Positions 42,790 to 54,007 of a DNA stretch of 64,000 bases are shown here, one piece after another. The position numbers and the translations under genes were made by a program. Source of the stretch: Diaporthe sp. PMI_573 (lineage: Eukaryota > Ascomycota > Sordariomycetes > Diaporthales > Diaporthaceae); assembly GCA_021399435.1 (NCBI GenBank), contig JAJTUP010000005.1, positions 1,178,001-1,242,000 on the forward strand, given 5' to 3'. The notes under the pieces were generated by a model that saw only the letters and a program-made list of their open reading frames with translations, did not search any database and was not told the DNA's origin. Each line of letters starts with the position of its first letter. Positions within the stretch are counted from its first letter, which is position 1.

Positions 42790-44727
42790 CTTGGGCCCCC
42801 GCTGAAGTCGTGTTTCGTGGCTGAGGGGGCAAAAGATACGCTCGATCCTGGGTGGACCTGACAACAAACAAACGCTTTCCCTTGACACGCGCCGAATTTG
42901 ATTTAGTGCAGTGCGTTATTCAATGGACTGGCTGGGTCACCGGTTCCCAGCCGAGGTCCGGGGTTCTGGCATCGCATGGATCCATACGGCCAACATATCA
43001 CGAACAACAGGAATAAGCTCACGGAACAATTTTTGGAGGTGGCCGAATCTCCCATTACTAAGGCCCCCCAAAAGGGGCGCGTTTCTATCCAAGCAGAGCC
43101 AGAGGCGCGAGCATATTAAGGCTCGAAGTAGAGTACATAGACATCATACAGTACACAAAGGAATGTGGTAGTTGGTATCAAATCATCAAAACTTCGTCAA
43201 TCATGCTCCCAAAAACAGAAACAGGTGAGTTGACGCAACCCAAGGCTCTGACAAATGAAAAAGGCAACGCGCAGACGGGTTTAAACACCAAATGCAGGCC
43301 ACACACGGGGTTGATCGAGGGTGTAGAATCGAAGAAAAAGAATTTCGCTGCTCCATCAAGTCCATCTCTTTGCATAACCCTTTCCCCTTCCTCCTCCCAT
43401 TCAATAGCCCTCCAGCTTCATCCCCTGATCATGTGACAAAGGAAAAGTAATCAAGGCATGGTCGAAGGTCGTCGTTGGTTAACAATCTGGTTTTCGGCCG
43501 CTTTAATTTTGAGATGCGATGTCGGCAGACGGAAGAGACAGTCTGGTTACGACAAGGCAGCAAGCTCGGGCTAGCCAAGCTGTTGCTGCCTGTCGTTACC
43601 GGTTGTAAAGCATTCTGGATGATCTGTTGTGTTTCGTCTCCTTTCCGGCCGCCGTTCTGGAAGAAGCAGGGATCTTTCTTTTCTCCACGTTGACAGTCTA
43701 GTTAAAGAGTCCGCATGACAGAAAAACATTAATAGAACCCGCACAAACATTTCCCGAACATGAAATGGCAAAACCAAGAAAAATCACTGAGCTGAGAGAT
43801 AAAAACAATCGCGTGACACAAACTCCAGGTGTGTGTGTGGTGGTGTGTAAAAGATGGATCGGAGAGGGTAGTTGCGTCAAGAGCGGCAAACTGCACGTGT
43901 AAGGAAAAGAAATCACAGAAATTCAAAACATCGCTCGCTTCGGACTTCCTCTAAACGCCGGCTCGCCATGCGTAGGAGAGAAAAATCAGAACCCGTTCCC
44001 AAGATCCAATTGTTCCGAAGAAAGAACAGCGCTTGATGAAACACACGCAAGGCATCAACAATCGTGAGCCAGGGGGAGAGTGGATGCAGAAGGATAGACG
44101 GGCCCACTCGGGGTAGGTGTTCTTGTGGGATCCCGCAATGTCTTGGTCCGAAGATGTGTCGCCCCGATCTTCTCCCGGGCAGGATGGCATTAACGGAAGC
44201 GAGCTCCGTCCTCCTTCCCCATGCTCTCCCCTTGGCGAAAATTCAAAGTCAAAAAATCCTGGTGAGATTCGGCCAACCTCCATAAAGAAGTGAAGAAGCA
44301 AGAAATAAATCTAGCATCTCCCAAATGACCGTGTGTACCAAAACTTCGACGTGAGTTTCCGGCCATGGGGGAGGATGAAAGCAGAGAACGCCTCTGGAAA
44401 TGCCAAACCAGGGCAACAACCGTTAGAGTAGAGCAGAGCAGGTTCCCAAACTGAAAAGAAAACCAGTTTTTACCCGAGCGTGTATGAGCCCATCCGTTCC
44501 TCGAAAGCAGACTCCCTCCATAGCTGCGGATTAGAGGAACCTCGCATGGGTATCATCCACTTGTCTTTAGTGGTGGAAACGCCGACGGAACGCCCGTAAG
44601 AAGAAATTGGGATTCGGATCCACCTGCCCATCGCGCGGTCTTCGTGTGTCGACCCGGACGAGCCTCACAGACTTTTCCTCAGGAACCCGCCCTCCGGCTC
44701 CCGGGTGGGGAGTTAGGGTTAGTCCCC
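42790..44727. other. Long gene-free region
   Basis: About 1.9 kb, between the F-box gene start and the BTB gene stop, both on the minus strand. No gene is supported; frames are short and lack features. Part may be a long 3' untranslated region of the BTB gene. Confidence 0.5.
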
Positions 44728-45732
44728 TCAGATGGTGCGCGGCGTGCCCTTGTTCCCCGCCTCGATGACGTCGTCGAGGTGGTTGCACAGCGCGACAAAC
44801 AGGTCAAAGTACAGTTTGCTGCCCTCTCCTCCCTTCTCCATCTCGGCCTGCATGGTGCCCGACCTCTTGAAGGTCTTGCGGCACCGGATGATGAGTGCCA
44901 GGTAGTGGGCGCGCAGGCGGCTGTCCGAGTCCGGGGTATGGGCGTAGCAGTACTGGGCCGAGCGCAGGATGGTGCCCACGTCGATGCCAGACTGCAGGCC
45001 CTGCTTCCGCAGCGCCAGCCGCTTCAGCTCCTCCAGCCCGTACCGCTCTGCCGCGCAGTAGACCACCGTGTCCCGGAGGAGGTGGTGGCCCACGGACGGC
45101 AGGAAGACGGTAGCCTCGACAGCCGTGGGTTGTTGTGGTGATGATGCTGCGCGGCCACCTCCGTAGGTGTTTTCTGATGTGATTCTGGGGGATGCGTTTG
45201 GCGTGCCCCCTCGGCGCGAGGGAACGCTGTCCTCGAGCTCCCAAGAGTTACGGTGCTTGTTGTGGAGCAGCCGCGGGTAGTAGTCGCCCTTGTAGAGGTA
45301 CTCGAGGACCGCCGAGAAGGCCTCTGGCTCCTCATCCGGGAGCGCGATTCTCCTGGACTGCGTGTACGACTGCTCGAGGTATCCACCCCTCAGGGCCTGC
45401 TCGAAGAACGGGCTCTGCAGGAGGACATCCTCGTGAGCCGCAAATAGTCGTCCCTCCACGCCGATGGTCAGGGTGACGATCGGCGATGGCGCGAGGTTCG
45501 CCTTGGAGGCATCTTGTGTCTTGCCCGACTCGGCCTTTATTCGTGAAGCCGACCCGGAGGCCTCGCGTTGGGTAAGCGACCGCTGCAGTTTCGACAACTT
45601 GGTAGGATCCCGCACGGAACCCGCATTCGTGCCCTTCCTGGCCAGCCTCGCCGACTTGTCCACACGGTGCTGAGGATCCATGGTCGCACCAGCTGGCTGG
45701 GCGTTGGAGTTGGACCTCAGGCGCTTGAACAT
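44728..45732 (-). CDS. BTB/POZ domain protein
   Basis: An intact, single-exon 334-residue protein starting MFKRLRSNSNAQPAG. After a basic, Ser/Ala-rich N-terminus of ~90 residues, the BTB core is clear: IVTLTIGVEGRLFAAHEDVLLQSPFFEQALRGGYLEQSYTQSRRIALPDEEPEAFSAVLEYLYKGDYYP. A low-complexity insertion (RRGGTPNASPRITSENTYGGGRAASSPQQP) interrupts the domain before VVYCAAERYGLEELKRLALRKQ. BTB proteins of this kind act as dimerising adaptors, often for Cul3 ubiquitin ligases, but no partner domain is visible here. The ATG chosen is the first before the domain with typical coding bias; the frame stays open further upstream but without family support. A long leader (45733 to about 46080, with a 13-base A run) probably precedes it. 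Confidence 0.88.
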   Translation of the reverse strand: MFKRLRSNSNAQPAGATMDPQHRVDKSARLARKGTNAGSVRDPTKLSKLQRSLTQREASGSASRIKAESGKTQDASKANLAPSPIVTLTIGVEGRLFAAHEDVLLQSPFFEQALRGGYLEQSYTQSRRIALPDEEPEAFSAVLEYLYKGDYYPRLLHNKHRNSWELEDSVPSRRGGTPNASPRITSENTYGGGRAASSPQQPTAVEATVFLPSVGHHLLRDTVVYCAAERYGLEELKRLALRKQGLQSGIDVGTILRSAQYCYAHTPDSDSRLRAHYLALIIRCRKTFKRSGTMQAEMEKGGEGSKLYFDLFVALCNHLDDVIEAGNKGTPRTI

Positions 45733-47903
45733 CGTGGTGGTGGACGCGATGACGTAGTAACGGTCGTCGGCGGGTGTTTTGACCTTGACTCTTCGGCGGC
45801 GGAGCCCCAACTTTCGTTCGTGTTGTGGCTTCGCCTGTTCAAGTTTCTCCGGAAAGCTGACTTGTGAAGAGCACTCGGACTCGAGGCGTACGGGACGACG
45901 GAAAGACAAAAAGGAACAGAACGAGGAAACCACTTTTGCGGATCTCGCGGTGTTGCTGCCTTGTCCTCGGCGTGGGTTGGTACCAAGAGAGTGACGAGAC
46001 GAACGAAAACCAGATAAGAAACTCCCGCGATCGAAGGAACGACGGAACGAGAGTTAAAAAAAAAAAAAGCAAACGCTGACACACAAAAGATTGACGAGAG
46101 GGCCCGTGAAGAAATACCACTGGGTTGTACGTAACGACCGTCCAGCTCAGTAGATACCCTATAAGCAGTTGGCGCCCTGTGTGTTCGTGGTGGGGGGGAG
46201 GGAGAAGAAAGAGGAGAAAAGATTCCGAAAGGTATGGGTGGTTGACTGGGATATTTATGCGGCAACGCGGCTTGGTTGCCTGCAAATTGCCTGTAGCCTC
46301 TCAGACAGTCAGATCAACCGTCGAATCAATTGGGATCCGGGGGTTTGAGGAACCGGGTGTGGTGCCAAGGTCAATATGCAGTAGTGTGGGTGTTAAAGCT
46401 CAGAGAGCTAGCTTGTGCCCCGGAAAACAAGGTGGGATCGCCAGAAGAGCGTGCCGTCATCAGAGCGTAGGGTGGAGTCCCCAGCCAGCCCTGCCATCCT
46501 TTTTATAGAGTTGGCTCCAGGGTCGTGCCGTCACCGTCACGGCCCAGCCTCACGTTGAGGCCTACGACGTTGAAGCCCGAGAAGACCCAAAGACGACGTG
46601 TTGGACACTTGCACATGGAGGTGAGGCGATTATCGATGACTGACGAGCAGGCATCATCGCTCTGGCGTTGGCTGGTGAACGCTCTGAATGACGCGAAGCC
46701 GTAACACCGACTTGGCACTGCCGTGTATTGGGCTCACAGCACGTGTGGTGATACCGCGTTGCCTCAGGGATGCAGCGTCGAGTATTGTGCGCCTTATCGC
46801 TGGGCATGTGAGCTGTGTGACTGCAAGGAAACAGGATGAGGGGTGAAAGGAAGCGCGTCGAAGTCGCAAGAAGCTTCTCACATCAGCATTGCGACGAATC
46901 GAGTGCCAGAGTTGGGTGAGTTGTGCATTCCTGAATAGCCGCCAACCCGCTCCGCAGGCCGATGGGCATGAGTTCAGGTGTCAAGTTCGTGCGGAGCTGA
47001 GCGCGGGTTGGACATGATCACAGCCCACGTAGGACTTCCGGAGCACAGCCCGATGCCCAGCGTTGGTCCCTGATCGTTCAATCTTTGAGGTTCTCCATGT
47101 TGTCGTCGACTATGCCATCGCCCGTAGGACTCTAGAGGCCTGAGACGTTGCAGTAGAGGTCATCCACGGATGGTTGGGCAACGATTAGATTCGCCTCCGT
47201 CCGGGTGCAGACGGTGCCTGAAGAGTTCACTGATGAAAGTTCACAAGGCACTCATGATGGCCTCTTTAGCGTATCGCCCTTAGACGAGGGCTGTGAATCC
47301 TGATTCGATTCTGCTCATTCACACAAGCTCGGGCTAGGGGTGCAAGGGAAGCCTTGTCTCGGTTCCAAATGGCTGGATTGACGCTTAGACTAACTTGTTG
47401 GGGTGCCACGCTGTCACGGCGGGGTCGGCGGGAGTCCCTGAACGATACTTACGAAGGTGGGTGGGTGGGTGGCTAGGTGGGGAGAATGTCTCGCCCTGTT
47501 CACTAGCTGCCGAGAGAGGAACCCTACTCCAAGACATTCTGGTGGCTGGAATTCAGGGGTGCCACACTTTCTGATGTTCCGCGCGGTGAGCAGCTCTGTG
47601 GCCGTGGACGAAGAAAGCAACCGAGACATGGCATGTTTCCAGGCCATCATAGGTACGGCGCACATATTCTCAATCTGTATTGCGCGAAGTCTTGATACAA
47701 GAAACATATTTTAGGTAGGCCTGTGATGAATCAATGAAAACCCATTAACGGCACATCGCCACTATTACCTCCCTCGCGTCTTCCGATGAAGAAACACAGC
47801 GCATCACCCAACCGGTCTAATGAGAGTCAAACGCCCTGAGCGCCAGTTGGGCTGGGAGCCCAACGGCAATGTATCTTCACAGCATCCTGTGCTTGCTGTG
47901 GAA
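45733..47903. other. Long intergenic region, promoter side of the BTB gene
   Basis: About 2.2 kb. It holds an A run near 46054-46068, a run of GGGT units near 47454-47472 that could fold as a G-quadruplex, and no supportable gene. Confidence 0.5.
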
Positions 47904-49135
47904 TCATCGAGAATGGGCACGGTCAGAGATGCTTTCTCGCATGCCGATCAAGCCGTAGAGCGTGGCAAAAGCTGTTGGCAGATCAGTAAAGTGCTCATGC
48001 TGATGCCCAAACTGGTCAAAGGGTCGCATCCACGAAGGCACTCACATGCAGCTGCCAGAGCGACAAAGCCAGTGCAGTATGCTGTCACCTTCTCTTTGCT
48101 GCCAACGATGGACTCATCCAGCCAGAAGAAGGCATCCTGGCCGGTAAGTTTCGCTCCAACCGTCGCATACGCTAGGTACAGTGCAGCGGACCCAATACTG
48201 GCGAACAGGTGGGTCGGGACGGGCTGCAGTAAGGGTCAGTCACGTCGGTGGAAAAAGCCCAAGGAGGTCGGTCCACCCTTACCTCAGGTCGTCTCATGCT
48301 GTTCAGGATCACGGACTCGACCACGACCTCGAGAGCCGGGAAGACATAGAGGTTGAACAGACAGAACATAGGGAACCAGCCTTTGACCAATTTGAAAGGG
48401 TTCTTGCTGGCACCGTCTCCGTAGACCAGGAAGGCGTCACCATCGCCATCATCGCCTCCGCCACCGCCGCCCTCGCCGGGTGCCGGCAGGTGGCCATGGC
48501 CGCTTGGCGCCTGGATGGTCCAGTACACAATAACATTCATGAGGGCAAAGACGTGGGTGACGACGTGGAACAGGCTGAAGTAGATGCGGCCGCGACCACC
48601 AGCAGTCTGTTCAGGAGGAGACATGGCGCGGAGTAGTCGAGACTCCCAGCGAGTGTCGTTCTCGTCAATATCGGGCCAGTGCATGTGCGTGATCGTCCAT
48701 GACTGACCCAAGCTGTTAGCAGGTATTTTCCGACGCAAGTGATGGCCCCGTTGCACTTACAAAGACAAGAACGTGGTACACGATGAGGAAGAGCCAGGTG
48801 ACAGCAGAGAACTGGAAAGGAATGCGCCAGTTCGTGTATTCGCTCGGACGATGTTTGATCTCGTAGTCGAGCAGCATGCCAGCTGTTGCGATAAGGTATG
48901 CTACGAAGGCAGCTCGAATGTAGCCCAGGGCATTTTGGTTGAGGGGCCTCCAGGGCGAATGGGCAGCACGAAGGAAGATGGGCTGGGCAAGGTCAGCAAG
49001 ATGTGCTGGTGACCAGTATCAAGAGCTGTTGAAGAAACATACGTGGTCACCGCCAGAGACGGCCTGGCCTTCCTCATCCTGCTGGTGGGTGCCGACGAGG
49101 TTGCCAACCTGTTGAAGCAAAGGCTGGCGCTCCAT
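47904..49135 (-). CDS. Multi-pass integral membrane protein of unknown function
   Basis: Five exons on the minus strand (49043-49135, 48761-48982, 48283-48702, 48046-48223, 47904-47971), all phase-consistent, give 326 residues. Hydrophobic segments include LGYIRAAFVAYLIATAGMLL, WRIPFQFSAVTWLFLIVYHVLVF, IYFSLFHVVTHVFALMNVIVYWTI, WFPMFCLFNLYVFPALEVVVESVIL, LFASIGSAALYLAYATVGA and VTAYCTGFVALAAASFATLYGLIGM, about six helices. A cytosolic or lumenal Gly/Asp-rich loop (GEGGGGGGDDGDGD) lies in the middle. The pattern (THMHWPDIDENDTRWE, SPPEQ, DAFFWLDES) recurs in fungal proteins of this type that I know only as uncharacterised; AIG1/FAR-17a-like family membership is a guess. The first ATG in good context is used; the frame is open upstream without ATG. 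Confidence 0.75.
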
Positions 49136-50380
49136 CGTTCGGCTGCTTGGTTGATAGTCGGGGAAGGAAAAATACCCGGAGGGCGGGTGGATGTCTGGCG
49201 ACTGGATGTCGGCGCGTTGTCTTTCCAGGATTGTAGGCTGACCTGAGGCCAAATCGATGCTTACATGAAAAACTGAATATTCTCAGTAGGATGGGGGGTG
49301 GAACAAGAGATGCAGGTCAGCAAGAGGAGTTGTGCAGCGGAGGAAGAGTCCCACGAGAGTCGAAAGCTGCTCGGAGGAGGATGTCAACAAACGAAAGGCA
49401 GACTTCTCGGCAGGAACAGCCTGAGCTGTCTTGTTCTTGCACTTCGGGAAGGAGAGACACAGTGTCATGGGGAAGGACGTTCCAGACGTGTGAGGAGGCG
49501 CACTCGCAAAGCCAGAGCTTCCTGCTTCGTGACTTCCAAGGTTCTTGAGATATCTCTGCCTTTGAAGACCCAGAGGTCAAGGGGAAAGATTTAACATCCA
49601 TACGATGGCCACCGGGCCTTGCTTTTGTAGCCCTGCGCCCAAAGTGTAAACATATTGTCAGAGATGTCAAGCCGTGGAACCAGCATGATGGAAGCTACTG
49701 CGGCTGCCCGACTGCGGCTGCCCGGTACTTGACTTGATAACTGTCCAACCTGGTCACACCGACTGTGATCAGAGTCGGACTTGATCTGGGAGAACATCCC
49801 TCAATTTGTATCCAGATCGCTGCTGTCTTTCTGGTAACAGTCATCAGCCTCGAGTAAAACAAGCGCGTGTGCCATCGCGGCATCATACCACAAAGGCAGG
49901 AGGCAGCCGAAACGTGCAACGGCCAGACGGAGCCATTCCTCATTACGGAGAACGCCAATGTCTGTACCAACAGCCAACGCTTTGTTCAACATATTTGCCC
50001 TGCTGCAGCTGGATTTGTGGTGGCAGCAGAATTCCTTTGCTTGTCGGCCTCATCAAAGTGGAGCCAAATGGGTTGAAGATGATGCGTGTGTTCAATGTTG
50101 TGCCTGGAATAAGCCCCACTGCGGCTCAGGACCCCTGCGGTACGTACCGAGGTACCCATCCAAGTGCAGTTATCCTGGTGCCAGGTACGTACCCGCTCAC
50201 TCGACGTTTGAGGACAGCTTGTGAAGCTCCCCACAGGCCACCTCTCAACTTTCCTAGGCTGCATGTGCGAGCGCCAGCATCTGAAGCGTTGTGATTTCCG
50301 ACCACCGAGAACCTGCCACTCCTGTACTATGCGATAGCACCCCGAGAAAAAACGAACACACCACAGATCAAAGCATCGCC
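49136..50380. other. Divergent intergenic region
   Basis: About 1.2 kb between the divergent membrane-protein and SEC11 starts; it serves as promoter for both. Bases 49690-49730 hold a short direct repeat (CTGCGGCTGCCCG twice). No gene is supported. Confidence 0.55.
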
Positions 50381-51314
50381 ATGCTTTCCGTCCTCGGGAA
50401 CCCGCGGCAACTCGCCGCCCAGATCCTCAACTTTGGTATGGCCCTGCCGCTGCAAGCCCGCCCGCGTGCCCGCAAGACTGACATGCGCCGGATCCAGGTC
50501 TGATTCTCTCAACGGCTTTCATGATGTGGAAAGGGTATGGCGCTGATGCTCCCTCCTTCTTTCGCTGCCACTTGCTAACATGGACCTCCTCCAGCCTCTC
50601 CGTCGTCAGCGACTCGCCCTCGCCCATCGTCGTCGTCCTGTCCGGGTCTATGGAACCGGCGTTCCAGCGCGGCGACCTCCTCTTCCTCTGTACGAAACCC
50701 CCCGAGTTCTCTAATCGGCCTCGAACCGTCTCACCCCAAACGATAGGGGACGTGCAAGGCTGACTGCTTGCTATTAACAGGGAATCGTAACCTGATCGCA
50801 GAGACGGATATCGGCGAGGTCGTGGTCTACAACGTCAGGGACAAGGACATCCCTATTGTCCACCGAGTCGTGCGCAAGTTTGGCGAAGGGTACGAATCAC
50901 CTTGGAATTACCGTTGGGGGCTGGCAAAATGTGCGGCGTGTTAGCGAAGAGGAAGCCAGCTGACACTGTCAACTGCAGAGAGCATGCCCGAATATTGACC
51001 AAGGGCGACAACAACCAGGCTGATGACACGGAGCTTTGTATGTGCTTTCCTGCCTGACACATTAACGTACAGACACCTGACAGACGCGTACAGATGCTAA
51101 GGACCAGGACTACCTTGAGAGGCAAGACATCATTGGCAGTGTTGGTAAGTTGTGGCCACGTTCCAGCCTATACGGTCTGTTGTGACTGACATCCCGGGCA
51201 GTGGGTTACATACCATTCGTCGGATACGTGACAATCATGCTTTCCGAGAATCCATGGATGAAGACAGCAATGTTGGGCATTATGGGTCTGATGGTCGTAT
51301 TACAACGAGAATAG
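50381..51314 (+). CDS. SEC11: Signal peptidase complex catalytic subunit SEC11
   Basis: Seven small exons (50381-50435, 50498-50534, 50595-50689, 50781-50889, 50979-51037, 51094-51144, 51202-51314) join in phase to an intact 172-residue protein, the usual SEC11 length. An N-terminal membrane anchor ([19 protein letters not shown]) is followed by the catalytic Ser box ([20 protein letters not shown], Ser49), the His box ([11 protein letters not shown], His90) and the Asp region ([15 protein letters not shown]). The tail ([15 protein letters not shown], then [13 protein letters not shown]) is typical. It is an ER-membrane serine protease that removes signal peptides from secreted proteins, such as the aminopeptidase and glucanase encoded downstream. 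Exon 2 is only 37 bp and easily missed by gene finders. Confidence 0.95.
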
Positions 51315-52160
51315 CCGTGTCGTCGACAGCGCCCGGTACCGCGCTGGTCGAACCCTCATCCATCTATCTTCAATCCATTGACCAGCATTATTGGGAATCG
51401 AACCATTGGTGTTCCTTACAAAAGTATCAATTTCTCTGCGGTTTCGACGGCGCCGTCGGGGGCGGCCTGAGACCTGTGATGTCCTGCAATTCGACGTACA
51501 CTGACAACTTGCTTCTGTCTCCTAACGATATCCGATTTTTGGATCCTTCAAGAGGTCGAGCGTTGGTCATTTCTACCAACCCAATCAGCCGGGCCAACAA
51601 GCATGTGTCCTGTGTTCTCTGCATCCGTCACTCACACCCCGTGATTTGCTCAATTGTGGACACTATCAAGGGTTGAGAGGTGTCATTCAGGATTTTCTTT
51701 TCCCCGGGTGCAGTAGGTGCCTCGCTGGGCAAGTGGCTTCGGGTTCCCTGCCCGCGTGCTGGCCTCCTTGGTGGCGAGGCTGCCTAATATGACTGGTCTG
51801 TTGGTTGCTCAGCCCTTCCGAAAAGCCTTGCGAGCCTGTATTGCCAAACTCTGGACAAGACATGCAGGCACCAGCCAGGCCTCGACCACACGGGACACTG
51901 GCGAGACATTGACCTCGCAGTGCCCACAAGCGAGACACAGCTATCGCATGCGGGAGGCCTACCAAAATGGAAGACACCACATTTGTGGGGTTTCCCCCTC
52001 CCCAGAATTATATTTAATGCATTCGGCGGTCTTCGATCAATTGAGAGCTCGCAAGCTTCCCTCGAGTACCACCTGGCTCAATTTACAGTTGATTTCATCC
52101 AGACTTATCGGTTCCAAGCAGCATCTCAAACAATACCCCGTCCACACGGCTTCACCGGCC
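51315..52160. other. Intergenic spacer
   Basis: No gene seen. The frame that leads into the 3CxxC gene is open back to 51717, but its translation before 52161 has no domain features. AT-rich TATA-like sequence near 52005-52015 precedes the next gene. Confidence 0.5.
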
Positions 52161-52655
52161 ATGCCACGCAGAAGAAGGCCAGGCCGCGCAGAGGAAAGAT
52201 ACTGCACCTTTCCCTCCCTGCACGAAGACGTCTCCGCCCTCCTCGAAGAAGACGACCTGTACTTTGCCTTCCGCGAAGAGGACGACCCGGCCGGCTCCCT
52301 CAAAGAGTACGATACCAACATCATGGGCCGCTTCGTCTGCCGCAACGGCGGCTGCAACTCAAACGGCTGGTCAAGCAAGAAAATTGCCATCACGATTAGG
52401 ATGTACCCGGGTGCAGAGTACAACGCGCGCGTGTACAAGCAGCGCTGCAGGGGTTGCGACACCCTCGGCGACCTGGTACTCGAGTCGGGCGGCTCGTACG
52501 CGGACAGGGTCGCGTACCGGATCAAGAAGTGGTGCGGCGTTTACATGGAGCCGCCGACGTACTTGGAGGGACAGGGCAAGGGCCCGCACCAGAGTGACAG
52601 GTGTGAGGGTTGCAAGGCGGGACGCTGTAAAGACGGCGTATTTGATGGCGTGTAG
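52161..52655 (+). CDS. 3CxxC-type zinc-finger protein
   Basis: 164 residues from the ATG that begins MPRRRRPGRAEERY. The domain follows the zf-3CxxC pattern: GRFVCRNGGCNSNGWSSKKIAITIRMY, then KQRCRGC, then CEGCKAGRC near the end, with conserved aromatic and Gly positions between. Such zinc-binding proteins are common in filamentous ascomycetes, and their cellular role is not established. The basic N-terminus may favour nucleic-acid contact; that is inference. An upstream in-frame extension to 51717 is possible but carries no conserved feature, so the internal ATG is preferred. No introns are needed. Confidence 0.85.
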   Translation: MPRRRRPGRAEERYCTFPSLHEDVSALLEEDDLYFAFREEDDPAGSLKEYDTNIMGRFVCRNGGCNSNGWSSKKIAITIRMYPGAEYNARVYKQRCRGCDTLGDLVLESGGSYADRVAYRIKKWCGVYMEPPTYLEGQGKGPHQSDRCEGCKAGRCKDGVFDGV

Positions 52656-54007
52656 AGAGTCTGTGTTTTTGTTCTTGGACTTCTGTCCCTTGGATTTCAT
52701 GCGTCCTGAAGCCTGTTCAGGTGGGCGTGCCACGCTTGTTTCCGATGAACGGATTCCTGTGCTGGCGTCTTCCTTCTTTGCCTAGGTGATCTCCATCGGC
52801 ATCGACCCGGTGGTGCTGCCTGGGTCTAGTTGAGTTCTACTACAGCAACCTCAACTCTCTTGTCCAATGGTGCCAGATCGAGGAGCAACATGTTGCTGCA
52901 GCACTTCGATAGAGATGCATTGTATTGGCTAGTCTTCTGGACAATTAAATTGTTTGTGTATGCGCAATTCTCAGGTATGACACTGTCAGACAAGTTGGTC
53001 GAGTCTTGATACGCATTGCTATACCGATTCCTCAGACAAAAACCACCGGTTTCTAACACCGCTCGAAGTTGTTTTCTTGTATCCATATGGGCAATGGCAG
53101 AGTGTACAGGTCACACTGGAAATTATTGGCAGTTTTGTCAAAGGACAAGGAGAGAGAGCGAGGGAAATGGTCTCCAGGCACGAAACTTGCAGGCCAGAGA
53201 CATCTCACGGAATGCCTGATCACGCGACAACGTGCCCATCAGAGCAAGGACGACCTCGTCAGAATTTTCCCCATCCCAAAACCTGCAATTCGAGAGGGAG
53301 GATGTTGACGAGCTATTGTGACGGGCGGTTGGGAGAGCAAGACGTCGGCCAGAAAAATACGCCCGACCAGGAGAGGCAAGCCGCAATGCACACTCTCACA
53401 ATTGGCAGATTGTGGCTACGATTCAAATAAGCCACTTCTTCAGCACCCATGGTATCTATCTAGTCTAACGCTAGGTCTCTGAGTGTTTACTACGGTGTGA
53501 AGGAACTGCCTACAGCTCTATAAGCGTCTGCAAACGGATTGAAAACAAAAATAATTGCTTATGAGCTGCCTGGAGATGGTTTATAGTGAGACGGCGCCTC
53601 GACACATCTACCTATAGCTACATCAATTCTCACCGATAGGCCCCGGCAGATCAATGACACACACAAATGCACTTATCGTTCAGCATGGCGAGGGTGCGAA
53701 GCCTGGAAGCAGGTCCATAAAAGGTCGAGAATGGGCGCCAAGGGCCCCCGCATATCTCGGCGCCTTACTGACCTTCCTGATGAAGAGAGAGCACGTGATG
53801 ATTGAGTACTTGGCAAAATTTTTGTGATTGAGCGGCTTCCGCTTCAAGACAAGAGCCGCGCGATAATAACTGGCTGAACGGAGCGACATTGTATGCAGTG
53901 GGTGGTCCTTTAAATGGCCATGCCCCGGGCACTTCGGAGCTTCAGGCTCGTGGTCTCCGTTTCAATGGGGGTAGAATTTTGTGTTTTGGAACAGAATTGG
54001 AATCAAG
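52656..54007. other. Intergenic spacer
   Basis: About 1.35 kb without a supportable gene. Overlapping plus-strand frames near 53016-53430 differ only by frame and lack features. The right end is the aminopeptidase promoter. Confidence 0.55.

Noticed and set aside
51390..51420. tRNA-like T-arm (GGGAATCGAACCA)
   Set aside because: No matching anticodon or D arm at the right distance on the minus strand. I found no convincing tRNA gene in the window.
51717..52160. N-terminal extension of the 3CxxC protein
   Set aside because: Open frame but no conserved feature; an internal ATG gives a normal-length family protein.
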